Part shown: piece by piece, positions 18,121-26,250 of the stretch | Layout: every line of letters starts with the position of its first letter | How positions within the stretch are numbered: the first letter of the stretch is position 1 | Source of the DNA: Pseudomonas haemolytica | GTDB lineage: Bacteria > Pseudomonadota > Gammaproteobacteria > Pseudomonadales > Pseudomonadaceae | Length of the DNA stretch: 64,000 nucleotides | Assembly (NCBI RefSeq): GCF_009659625.1 | Contig: NZ_VOIW01000006.1 | Location: 186,001 to 250,000, forward strand | Direction: 5' to 3' | Program-made: the position numbers and the translations under genes | Notes under the pieces: generated by a model | What the model saw: only the letters and a program-made list of their open reading frames with translations | Told to the model about the DNA's origin: nothing | Databases searched by the model: none

Positions 18121-19194
18121 TCAGGGCTTGAGTTCAAACAGCGCAGGCATCGGCGGCCACGCCGACGGGACTTTGCGGAAGTGGCTGAACCCGGCCGCTT
18201 CAGCCATCTGGCGGGCACGTTTCTCGCCCATGAACGCCCCCAGCCCTGCCCCGCCATGGGACAGCGAGCAGGTCATGCAATAGAGGGTGCTCTGCGGGTA
18301 CATCACCCGGCCGAACAGGTTCATGTTTTCGTGCAGCTCTTCGGACAAGTTGAGCTCTACCATCAGGTAGGTGCCATCGGCGGCCGTGGCTGCGCGCAGG
18401 TCCTTGAGCATTTGCTGAGGGTCGGTGGCATCGTGGATCACCACGAAGGTGGTCACGAAATCGAATTGCTGCCCGCGCAGGGCATCCGAGTCGTTCACCT
18501 CGAATTGCACCCGGTCGCCCACTCCGGCCGCCTCGGCGTTGGCCCGCGCCAACTCGATGGAGGGCAAGTGGAAGTCGCAGCCGACAATCCGCGCCTCAGG
18601 GTAGGCCTTGGCCATGGTGATCGCTGCCAGCCCCGCACCGCAGCCGAAATCAAGCACGCTGCCGCCGGTCTTGAGTTTCTCTTCGACGCCGTCCAGGGAA
18701 GGAATCCAGTGCTGGACCAGGTAGTGTTTGTACCAAGGCATGGTCATGCGTTCCATGCCTTTCCAGGTCTCCAGCGGGAACGCCTCTTCGGCGCAGCCAC
18801 CGCCATTGCGAAACGCTTCGATGACCTTGGGCGCCATGCTCACGAACGGCACGCTCAACTGGATAATGCCACCGGCGAAATAAGGCGAGTCTTCATCGGC
18901 GAGCACCGGCACGAATTCAGCGGGCATCTGGTAGCGGCGGGTTTGTGCGTCGTAGGTCACATAATTGCCCGTGGCCATGCTGCCCAGCCATTCGCGTAAA
19001 TAGCGTGCGTTGTAGCCGGTCTTTTGCGCCAGCTCCTCGAGGGTCACCGCTTCGCCGTCGGCCAGGGCCTTGAACAAGCCAAGCTGGTCGCCGATGTAGA
19101 GCATGGCGCCGCGCAACGTGTTGCCGTAATCCTCCATGATGCGCGCGGAAAACTGTTGGACCTTGGCTTTATCAACTTCCATAACGTTTGACAT
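18121..19194 (-). CDS. flcA: SAM-dependent methyltransferase, FlcA-like (fluopsin C pathway)
   Basis: 357 residues from ATG 19194 with GGAGC upstream. The N-terminal third is a winged-helix-like domain (TLRGAMLYIGDQLGLFKALADGEAVTLEELAQKTG, about 27-90); the C-terminal two thirds is a class I methyltransferase with SAM motif I VLDFGCGAGLA (residues 180-190) and motif II region ARIVGCDFHLPSIELA. Last gene of the five-gene flc-type operon. In P. aeruginosa the corresponding enzyme supplies the N-methyl group of the thiohydroxamate that chelates copper in fluopsin C. Order and fold match PA3515. The fold is certain, the pathway assignment is inferred from gene context. Confidence 0.8.
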   Translation of the reverse strand: MSNVMEVDKAKVQQFSARIMEDYGNTLRGAMLYIGDQLGLFKALADGEAVTLEELAQKTGYNARYLREWLGSMATGNYVTYDAQTRRYQMPAEFVPVLADEDSPYFAGGIIQLSVPFVSMAPKVIEAFRNGGGCAEEAFPLETWKGMERMTMPWYKHYLVQHWIPSLDGVEEKLKTGGSVLDFGCGAGLAAITMAKAYPEARIVGCDFHLPSIELARANAEAAGVGDRVQFEVNDSDALRGQQFDFVTTFVVIHDATDPQQMLKDLRAATAADGTYLMVELNLSEELHENMNLFGRVMYPQSTLYCMTCSLSHGGAGLGAFMGEKRARQMAEAAGFSHFRKVPSAWPPMPALFELKP

Positions 19195-19239
19195 CTGTCG
19201 CTCCTTGATGAAATTGCAAGTCAGTTCAGTGATCAATGA

Positions 19240-20688
19240 TTAGCGGACCGTCAGTTTCGAAAGCACGTTGTCGACGAGGCGGTCGGACATTCCCAGGTGC
19301 GTCCTGGGCTCGAACAACCGCGCCAGCGCGCCCGCATTCATGACGGCAACCACCCGTGCATCGGCCTCGATCGCGGTACGGATCGACACGTGATTGCGCT
19401 GGCTCGCCTGGGACACTTCGAAGATGATTTCGTAGGCGCTGCTCTTGCCCAGCTTGCGCGCCATTTCGAACACCACCGCTTCGGTGCAGATCGCATCGCC
19501 GTAGGCGTGGGCAGTGCACTCCATCTTCTGCACGTTCACGGTGAGCCCATCGATGGTGTCGGTCAGGATCGACAGCGCCATCAGCGCATAGTGGGAAACA
19601 TCCGCGACCGCACACCATTCCAGACGGGTACCGCGGTAATCGCGCTCGTGTTCGAGAATCATCGCGTCCAGTGCGAGCATGACCTGGGCCTTGGCCAGCC
19701 GCGCCAACACCACCACCTGCTCGCAGCCTTCCGGGTTGCGTTTGTGCGGCATGGTGCTGCTGCCGATCTGCTGGTCGCTCCAGCCCACTTCGACTTCAGC
19801 GATTTCCCAGCGATTGAGCGTGCGGATCTCATCGGCCACACGTGCCAACGAGGCCGTGACCATCGCCAGGGTGCTGACGAACTCCGCAACACGGTCACGG
19901 GACACATGCCACCCCGTCAGGGGCACTTGCAGCGACAGGCGTTGAGCGAAACGCTCGAGCATCGGCATCGCCTCCGGGCCGAACGCCGCCATGGTGCCGA
20001 CCCCGCCGAACAGCTGCACCACCAGCACGCGCTGGCGCGCCTCGGCCAGGCGCTGGCGATGCCGCAACAGCTCGTCGATCCAGCCGGCGACCTTCAGCCC
20101 GAAGGTGGTCGGCAATGCCGGGATAGAGTGAGTTCTCGCGACCATGAGCGAGTCACGGTGCGCATCGGCCAGCGTCGACAGTTTGCCCAGCAAGACTTCC
20201 AGGGCCAGGTCCATAGCATCGAGCACGTCGCGCATTTCCAGGGACTGGGCGGTGTCCTGGATGTCCTGGGTGGTGGCGCCGTAGTGCACGTATTCGCGGG
20301 CACTCGGGCTGCAGTTCTTCTGCAGGGCGCTCAGCAACGGCATCAGCGAATGGCCGGTGGCAGCTACACCCTCGGCCAATTGGCGCACATTGATGCCCGA
20401 CAGCAAGGCGGCTTTTTCGATTTCCAGGGCCGCTTCGTGCGGGATGATATTGACGTCGGCCTGGGCCATGGCCAGCGCGGCCTCCACATCCAGCCAGCGT
20501 TGCAGGCGGCAATGGCTGCAGAAGATCTTGCGGCTTTGTGGGCCGGCATAGCCTGAGCCGTGGGTTTTCGAGTCGAGGATGTGGCTGTGCTCATGGCGGC
20601 ATTGCTCGCCGTCATGATTAAGGCCTGAGTGTTCCGAACGTGCGGTGCAAGAGGCACGGGCTGCCATTTCCAACGTTTGCGAATCCAT
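19240..20688 (-). CDS. flcB: Fumarase/adenylosuccinate lyase-superfamily enzyme, FlcB-like, with Cys/His-rich N-terminal tail
   Basis: 482 residues; the ATG at 20688 overlaps the previous stop (TGATG) and has GGAGG ahead. Superfamily signature GSSTMPHKRNP at 309-318, the TTQD loop (139-142) and ARTHSIPALPTTFG (184-197) carry the catalytic region. Members add or eliminate fumarate at N or S. In the fluopsin pathway two such lyases act on cysteine-derived intermediates. Compared with the neighbouring lyase it has about 31 extra N-terminal residues with C14, H20, H25, C30, H32, H34, H36 and further H43, C57, H59, C60. No alternative start lies downstream of this tail. Confidence 0.8.
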   Translation of the reverse strand: MDSQTLEMAARASCTARSEHSGLNHDGEQCRHEHSHILDSKTHGSGYAGPQSRKIFCSHCRLQRWLDVEAALAMAQADVNIIPHEAALEIEKAALLSGINVRQLAEGVAATGHSLMPLLSALQKNCSPSAREYVHYGATTQDIQDTAQSLEMRDVLDAMDLALEVLLGKLSTLADAHRDSLMVARTHSIPALPTTFGLKVAGWIDELLRHRQRLAEARQRVLVVQLFGGVGTMAAFGPEAMPMLERFAQRLSLQVPLTGWHVSRDRVAEFVSTLAMVTASLARVADEIRTLNRWEIAEVEVGWSDQQIGSSTMPHKRNPEGCEQVVVLARLAKAQVMLALDAMILEHERDYRGTRLEWCAVADVSHYALMALSILTDTIDGLTVNVQKMECTAHAYGDAICTEAVVFEMARKLGKSSAYEIIFEVSQASQRNHVSIRTAIEADARVVAVMNAGALARLFEPRTHLGMSDRLVDNVLSKLTVR

Positions 20689-22121
20689 CACATACCCTCC
20701 ATCACATGCTGAGACCGACTGGGATTTCCTTGGGTTGATATCTGCGTTTCAAGAACATCGCTTGAAGACTGGGGTATTGCTTTATTCGCCACCAGGTCGA
20801 CCATCTCCACCGCAAGCCCGGTGTAGGCTGTCGGGTCAAGCAGGTCGTCGAGGGCTTGTCGGGTGAAACAGCCGTGCAGGCGTTGATCGCTGAGCAGCGC
20901 GTCGCGAAAAGAACGCCCCTCGGCTTGGGCCATCAGGGCTATTTCGTGGACCAGTTGATGCGCCGTTTGCTTGCCGAACCGTGGTGCCAGCGCGAGCATG
21001 ATGCGTTCCGACAGGATCAGCCCGCCGAGCAAGTCGAGGTTGCTGCGCATGCGCGTTTCGCGCACGTCCAGCCCGGCCAACAGCACGCCTTCCATACGGG
21101 CAAGCAAGGCTCCGGCATAGATAAACAGCTCCGGCAAGGCCGCCCATTCGATACGCCACGTGGTGCCGTCGCGCTCGTGCAACTGAAACGCAGCATCGGT
21201 CAGCGCAAGCATCTGCGCGCGAACCAGCCGCGACAGCGCGCTGATCAGATCCACCGTCGACGGGTTCTGCTTGTGGGGCATGGTGCTGCTCCCCACCTGC
21301 CCTGCCCGGCGGCCTTCGCGCACTTCATCGATCTCGGTGCGCTGCAGGTGGTAGATCTCATTGGCGACGCGGCCCAGGGTCGCCGAAGCCTGGACCAGCA
21401 GCCACGCCGCCTCCAGGATACGGTCGCGAGCGCTGTGCCAACTGCTCAATGGCGCCGCCAGGCCGAGGCCTTCCAGGGTCCGGCGCTGCACTTCCAGACC
21501 CTGTGGGCCAAGCGCTGCCAGGGTGCCCACCGCGCCGGTCAGGTTGCCTACCATCACCCGCGCATACGCCTCGTCAAAACGCTCAAGGTGTCGATCAATC
21601 TCATCGACCCACACCGCGACCTTGTAGCCGAACGTGGTGGGCAATGCTTGTTGCCCATGGGTCCGGGCGACCATCGGCGTGTGCTTATACCGCAGGGCGA
21701 GCGTGAGCAAATGCCCACGGATCCCGCGCAAGCGCTGCACCACCAGGCCCCAGGCATCGCGGACCTGCAGGATCAGCCCGGTGTCGAGGATGTCCTGGGT
21801 GGTTACGCCGTAATGCACGTATTCACCCCAACCATCGGCGCACAAGGCCTCCAATGCACGAATGGTCGGCACCAGAATGTGCCCGGTTTCCATGCTCTCG
21901 CGCCCCAAGGCGTCGAGGTCCAGCAACTCCACACTGGCGACGCGGGCGATTTCGCGCGCAGCCTCGTGGGGGATGATGCCCATCTGCGCCTGGGTAGCTG
22001 CCAGTGCTGTTTCTACATCGAGCCACTTCTGCACCTGATTGGTATCAGAGAAGATCGCGGCAAATTCCGGGGACGAGTAAGCGCCCCCGTGGATACGGGA
22101 TTCAGAAATATGACTCGGCAT
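20688..22121 (-). CDS. flcC: Fumarase/adenylosuccinate lyase-superfamily enzyme, FlcC-like
   Basis: 477 residues. Signature GSSTMPHKQNP at 277-287, TTQD loop at 107-110 and ARTHGQQALPTTFG at 152-165, with the helical bundle expected for adenylosuccinate lyase-type enzymes. It is a clear paralogue of the next gene in the operon (both read QxWLDVE..LA..QA near the start and IIPHEAA). It probably forms a tetramer with composite active sites. In fluopsin C synthesis one lyase attaches fumarate to cysteine and the other removes it; which does which cannot be decided here. The start lies 30 bases after the flcD-like stop with only a weak ribosome site. Confidence 0.8.
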   Translation of the reverse strand: MPSHISESRIHGGAYSSPEFAAIFSDTNQVQKWLDVETALAATQAQMGIIPHEAAREIARVASVELLDLDALGRESMETGHILVPTIRALEALCADGWGEYVHYGVTTQDILDTGLILQVRDAWGLVVQRLRGIRGHLLTLALRYKHTPMVARTHGQQALPTTFGYKVAVWVDEIDRHLERFDEAYARVMVGNLTGAVGTLAALGPQGLEVQRRTLEGLGLAAPLSSWHSARDRILEAAWLLVQASATLGRVANEIYHLQRTEIDEVREGRRAGQVGSSTMPHKQNPSTVDLISALSRLVRAQMLALTDAAFQLHERDGTTWRIEWAALPELFIYAGALLARMEGVLLAGLDVRETRMRSNLDLLGGLILSERIMLALAPRFGKQTAHQLVHEIALMAQAEGRSFRDALLSDQRLHGCFTRQALDDLLDPTAYTGLAVEMVDLVANKAIPQSSSDVLETQISTQGNPSRSQHVMEGM

Positions 22122-22151
22122 GTCGGGTTACTCGCGTTGTCCTAAGGAGGG

Positions 22152-23138
22152 CTACTTCACGCGCTGCATTTCTTCCCAGACCGCGTCGTAATAAGCCCTC
22201 TCCAGCCGGAAGTGCTCAGCCAGCGACGTGAGGAACGCATTCTGGAACCCGAGGTCCGGGATACGCCGTGAAATCAGCGCCCATTCACGTTTGGCACGTG
22301 GCGGCACCAGGCTGATATGCACTTCGTAATACTCTGCGTCATCCTGGCTCAAGCCCGCATTGCGCAAGGCGTTGTACAGCTTGCCGTGATTACCGGGCAC
22401 TACCAGCTCGGTGATGTAGAACACCGCCAGGCCCCAGCCGACATCCGGGTTGCGGAAGCAGCGTGCGCGGTTGTTCAAGTAGGCGATTTCCTCGGGCATC
22501 GTCGAAATGGCTTCGAAATCGGCAGTCAGGCCGACGGCGGCGAGCAGCTTGGCCAACAGTCGCGGATGGGAGCGTTGCTCGTCCTCTTCGCCCAGCTCGC
22601 CGTAGAGGTAACGGCCAAGGGCGGCCGCCTCGTCCACGTCGGTCAGGTTGACCAGCAAGTCGGCGGCATCACGGTACAGGCGGTAGGTGCGGAACCATTG
22701 GTGACGCAGGAACACCTGCAGTTGCTCGCGGGAGGCTTTGCCCTCGAACACATACTGCGACATCGGGTGATTTTCCCGCGACTGCGCGGCAATCTGTTCT
22801 TCCAGGCGTTGCTGGAAACCAGCCTCGGACAGCGGCGATGCCAAATCAGCAGACGGCATGAAACGCTCTTGCACGCTATAGATGGCATTGGCCAGCCAGC
22901 GTCGGGTCGAGGCGGTCGCGACGTCATCGCTCAGCGACAGGATGTACAGCAATTGCTGGCACTGCGCCGCGTTCGCGGCGTCGCCTTGCAGGCCCGACTC
23001 GCATAAGGCGCGCAGCATATTGGCGGCAATTTCGATGCGATTGAATGTTGCATCGGGCTTCAGCGCTTCGGCCAACAGGCGCGCTTCGGCGGTGTGGATA
23101 TTCTGCAGTTGCGGCTGCGAGAAATTACGTGGGCTCAT
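22152..23138 (-). CDS. flcD: Heme-oxygenase-like iron enzyme (HDO/TenA-PqqC fold), FlcD-like
   Basis: 328 residues from the ATG at 23138 (GGAG six bases upstream); the upstream open frame is not coding-like. Predicted all-helical 'iron-containing redox enzyme' family. Conserved blocks shared with the next gene: ENHPMS (122-127), FLRHQWFRTY (143-152), LYGELGEEDEQRSHP (178-192), YLNNRARCFR and YITELVVPGNH (241-251). Candidate metal ligands at identical positions in both proteins are Glu181, His191, Glu244, His251 and His274. In P. aeruginosa the two iron enzymes of this pathway decarboxylate, N-hydroxylate and excise a methylene group from a cysteine adduct. Confidence 0.82.
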   Translation of the reverse strand: MSPRNFSQPQLQNIHTAEARLLAEALKPDATFNRIEIAANMLRALCESGLQGDAANAAQCQQLLYILSLSDDVATASTRRWLANAIYSVQERFMPSADLASPLSEAGFQQRLEEQIAAQSRENHPMSQYVFEGKASREQLQVFLRHQWFRTYRLYRDAADLLVNLTDVDEAAALGRYLYGELGEEDEQRSHPRLLAKLLAAVGLTADFEAISTMPEEIAYLNNRARCFRNPDVGWGLAVFYITELVVPGNHGKLYNALRNAGLSQDDAEYYEVHISLVPPRAKREWALISRRIPDLGFQNAFLTSLAEHFRLERAYYDAVWEEMQRVK

Positions 23139-23178
23139 CATGTGCTCCATTATTTTTGTTCTGGGTTCGCAGGGTGGT

Positions 23179-24174
23179 TCAAGCGGACAAGCGCTGTGCC
23201 TGCATCTGCTGCCACAGGCTGTCGAAGTAGGCCTTGTTGATTTCGAAGTGACGCTTGAGTGCGCGCATGAACGTGCGTTGGAAGCCGTCATCGCCGGCGA
23301 ACTTGGCAATCAGCGCCCACATTTCCTCGGTATCGATTTCATCCTGAGTGCCGTGCAGGCGATGGAATTCACTCGGCTGCTCTGGAACGTCCAGGCGCTG
23401 CAACAGCTCGTAGATGCGCCGATGGTTGACGCAACTGACAGACTCGACGGCGTAGAGCAACGCAAGCCCCCAGGCGACATCGGTATGACGCACACAGCGA
23501 ATGCGATTATTCAGGTAGGCCTTTTCCAGGGGATGCAGCGCGGGGAAGTCGATGGCCAGCGGAATATCGAAATACTCCATAAGATGGGCCAGCATCGCCG
23601 GGTGTGAACGCTCCGGTGCCTCTGCGCCCGCTTCACCGTAAAGGTTGCGGTAGAACACCGAGGCATCCTCGATGGCCTCGAAGCGAAAGGCCAGTTCGGC
23701 CAGCAGGCTGTAGAAGTTGTAGGAGCGGGTCCAGTGGTGTTCCAGGAAGAAGCGCACGTCTTGCACAGGCGGCGTACCTTGGAACAGGTGCACCGACATG
23801 GGGTGGTTGACCCGGCTGCGAGCGGCGATTTCAGCGTCGACCAACTGGCGGAACTCATCCACCGGCAGCGCGGTGAAACCCGGCAGGTCGGCGGCAAACT
23901 CATCTTCGACGCGGTAAACCTCACTGGCCATCCAACGGCGGGTCGGCTCAGTGCGCGGATCGCCCGGGATGTGCAGTTGCAGCAGGGCTGCCTGGTAGTG
24001 CGCGTAGGCGTCGGTATCTCCCGACAGGCCTTGCCGGGTCAGCGCTAGCAGTGCTTCCAGTGCGCGGGTGACCTGGGCGTAGTGGGCGCCGGGTTCCAGG
24101 GCATTCACCATCAGCGCCGAGGCTGTGGTGAACAGATTGGAATCCGAACGTTGTAGCAGGGTAGCAGTATCCAT
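23179..24174 (-). CDS. flcE: Heme-oxygenase-like iron enzyme (HDO/TenA-PqqC fold), FlcE-like
   Basis: 331 residues; ATG 24174 with AAGGGG upstream. First gene of the five-gene operon. It aligns without gaps over most of its length to the FlcD-like protein: VNHPMS (122-127), FLEHHWTRSYNFY, LYGEAGAEAPERSHP (178-192), AYLNNRIRCVRHTDVAWGLALLYAVES (219-245) and His274. Such diiron or mononuclear non-heme enzymes use oxygen for N-oxygenation, decarboxylation or C-C cleavage. Its position behind a CueR-type promoter places it at the head of copper-induced fluopsin C biosynthesis. Fold and paralogy are clear; the exact reaction is inferred. Confidence 0.82.
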   Translation of the reverse strand: MDTATLLQRSDSNLFTTASALMVNALEPGAHYAQVTRALEALLALTRQGLSGDTDAYAHYQAALLQLHIPGDPRTEPTRRWMASEVYRVEDEFAADLPGFTALPVDEFRQLVDAEIAARSRVNHPMSVHLFQGTPPVQDVRFFLEHHWTRSYNFYSLLAELAFRFEAIEDASVFYRNLYGEAGAEAPERSHPAMLAHLMEYFDIPLAIDFPALHPLEKAYLNNRIRCVRHTDVAWGLALLYAVESVSCVNHRRIYELLQRLDVPEQPSEFHRLHGTQDEIDTEEMWALIAKFAGDDGFQRTFMRALKRHFEINKAYFDSLWQQMQAQRLSA

Positions 24175-24223
24175 TGATAACCCCTTGATTCTTGTTTTTT
24201 TTGATTTGGCGTACTCGGAGAAA

Positions 24224-24254
24224 AGGCTAAAGGTTCCTGTAGTGGCAAGGTCAA
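24224..24254 (-). promoter_or_regulatory. CueR/MerR-type promoter of the flc operon
   Basis: Minus strand: -35 TTGACC (24249-24254), a 19-bp spacer, then TAGCCT (24224-24229). The spacer carries an imperfect dyad CCTTGCC..GGAACC. A 19-bp spacer is too long for sigma-70 alone and is the hallmark of MerR-family activators; TTGACCTTGCC is the usual Pseudomonas CueR half. The start codon is about 40 bases downstream of the predicted transcript start. Confidence 0.7.
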
Positions 24255-24332
24255 TACCTGTAGGAAATTTCTTTTTTGCGGATTGGAGAAAGGTTGTGGG
24301 GCGGCCATTTTTGGGAGGGGTTGATTGAGTAC

Positions 24333-24768
24333 ATATCCGTTATTTAGGTAACGGCGGCTATGGGCGATCCATGGCCCAGTGCGGCTAACCCGGCGTCCTG
24401 CCGGGTTACCCAAGGATTCAAGCCTGCGTTCGGCCAGCGTGGTTTAACGGGGCGCCTAAGATCAAGATCAAGAGCGACTCGCTTCGCATCGTAGATACGC
24501 TGGCGGCGATTCTGCTTTTCTGTGCGAACGGGGCAGTTAAGCGAACGAAATGCTCAACGCAGCGAAGATAAAATGTGGGAGCGGCGGTGCGACGATTCGA
24601 CTTGCTCGCGAAGGCGTCGGCCCAGCAAACAGTGAGGTTGGCTGACCCACCGCTTTCGCGAGCAAGCCCGCTCCCACAGGGGGTACGCGCACGCAGCATC
24701 GATCAGGTCGGCTATAAGGCCGCTGTAAGAGCGGAACCAATAGCAGCCGTTACCTAAATAATGGATAT
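24333..24768. mobile_element. MITE-like element with 23-bp inverted ends
   Basis: The left end (24333-24355) reads ATATCCGTTATTTAGGTAAC plus GGC; the right end (24746-24768) is its inverted copy with one mismatch in 23. There is no transposase inside. It holds a REP pair at 24573-24679. A further single end copy is at 30758-30780. P. fluorescens genomes contain such non-coding repeat families with inverted ends. It fills the space between the flc and efflux operons. Confidence 0.65.
24573..24679. repeat. REP pair inside the MITE-like element
   Basis: Two inverted REP hairpins; the left one has a longer loop (GCGGTGCGACGATTCGACTT in place of the usual short GGCTT). Spacer and right flank match those of the REP pair at 4551-4641 over roughly 150 bp. 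Confidence 0.85.
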
Positions 24769-24798
24769 ACACACGAACCCCAAGTGCAGCGCTCGTGC

Positions 24799-26250
24799 CT
24801 AACGCAGCGCCGCAGCCCCACTGCAAGCCTGCCCCGCCTGCTCACAAATCTCCCACCCACCCCCCAGTGCCTTATAGATCCCCACCACGGCCAAACGCTG
24901 CCCCGTACGCGCCGCCGTCAACGCACGGCGACTGGCAAAGTCCGCGCGTTCGGCCTCAAGTACATCCAGATACACGCCCTCGCCTTCGGCAAAACGCGTG
25001 CGCGCAAACCTGGCCGCCTCACGATTGGCCGCCGCCTCCAGCAGCCGCAGGCCCAAGGTGCTGCCTGCGGCACTGTTGGCCTGGAACGCATCGTCGGTTT
25101 CCTGCAAGGCACGCAATACGGTCTGGTCATAGGCGATCAAGGCCGCCTGGGTACGCGACTCGCTGGCGGCGATCCGCGCACGCACGCGTGCGGTGTCCAG
25201 CAGCGACCAGCGAATCACCGGTGCGATAAAGTTCGACTGCATGCCCGCATCACCCAGGGAGCCAAGACTACCGGCCAGTAACCCGATGGAGCCCTGCACC
25301 TGGATATCCGGATACAAACCGGCGGTTTCCACACCTATTTGTGCGGTCTCAGCCGCCAGCGTGCGTTCAGCTGCAGCAATATCGGCGCGCCGGGCCAACA
25401 AGCCGGCCGGATCGCCCACTTGCAGGGTTCGCAGGTTCAAGGGCTCACGACCGGGCCTGGCCAGCGGCGGCTTGAACCCTTGCGGCGCCTGCCCCAGCAG
25501 CACCGCCAAGGCGTTGGTGGAGGTTGCGCGACGCCGCTCAAGGTCGGGCGCTACCGCCTCGACATTGCGCAGCAATGCCTCGGCGCGCAGCCGGTCGAAC
25601 TCGGTGGCGGCGCCGACGCTGACCAGATGCCCCACCAGGCCCAGGCTGTCGCGCTGGCTCTGGCTGATGTCAGCAACCACCGCTTGTTCGGCTTCGATTC
25701 CTTGCAGTTCAAACCAGGTGGCGGCGACAGTGGCCGCGACGCTCGCCTGCACACTGCGCAGCAGCGCCTGGCGCGACCCGGCCTGGGCCTGCGCCACCTC
25801 AACCGAGCGACGCACGCGGCCAAACAGGTCGATTTCCCAGGCCGCATCCAGGGCCGCGCGGGTGGACTCAACGGAGCGCTGCTCGCCGTATGGCGTCTCG
25901 ACTTCACTGCGCCGTCGGTGCTCATAACCGAGGGCGGCACCGCCGCTGGGCAAGAACCCCTGCCGGCTTTCGCGCAGCATCGCCTTGGCTTCATCCAGGC
26001 GTGCGGCGGCGATACCGATGTCGTGGTTGGCCGCCAGCGCTTGCTGGATCAATTGGCTGAGTGCCGGCTCGTCGAACACCTGCCACCACTGCGCCTCGAC
26101 ATCGCCGGTACCGAGACCGGCGACGGGCGCACCGAAACTTGCCGGCCGCTGCGCAGCGGGCAGTACAGGCTCGGAATAATCAGGCCCCACCGAGGCGCAA
26201 CCGGCCACCAGCAGCAAGGGCAACAGAAACGCTGGATAAGACAGTCTCAT
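24799..26250 (-). CDS. opmE: RND efflux outer-membrane lipoprotein, OpmE-like
   Basis: 483 residues, NodT/OprM family. Lipoprotein signal peptide with lipobox LLLVAGC at the N-terminus (MRLSYPAFLLPLLLVAGCASVGPDYS). Two internally repeated OEP halves supply the alpha-helical barrel (LSQLIQQALAANHDIGIAAARLDEAKAMLRESRQGFLPS and PAGLLARRADIAAAERTLAAETAQIGVETAGLYPDIQ). Starts within the RND gene stop (ATGA overlap). Acts as the outer-membrane channel of the adjacent pump. Gene order permease-OMP next to flc genes matches PA3521 (opmE). Confidence 0.88.
   Translation of the reverse strand: MRLSYPAFLLPLLLVAGCASVGPDYSEPVLPAAQRPASFGAPVAGLGTGDVEAQWWQVFDEPALSQLIQQALAANHDIGIAAARLDEAKAMLRESRQGFLPSGGAALGYEHRRRSEVETPYGEQRSVESTRAALDAAWEIDLFGRVRRSVEVAQAQAGSRQALLRSVQASVAATVAATWFELQGIEAEQAVVADISQSQRDSLGLVGHLVSVGAATEFDRLRAEALLRNVEAVAPDLERRRATSTNALAVLLGQAPQGFKPPLARPGREPLNLRTLQVGDPAGLLARRADIAAAERTLAAETAQIGVETAGLYPDIQVQGSIGLLAGSLGSLGDAGMQSNFIAPVIRWSLLDTARVRARIAASESRTQAALIAYDQTVLRALQETDDAFQANSAAGSTLGLRLLEAAANREAARFARTRFAEGEGVYLDVLEAERADFASRRALTAARTGQRLAVVGIYKALGGGWEICEQAGQACSGAAALR

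Noticed and set aside
19297-22145. Two long plus-strand frames across the lyase genes (419 and 429 residues)
   Set aside because: Shadows of the flcB/flcC-like genes; no start signal and no recognisable motifs.
24328-24768. Insertion sequence between flc and pump operons
   Set aside because: No frame long enough for a transposase; only inverted ends and REPs, so classed as MITE-like.
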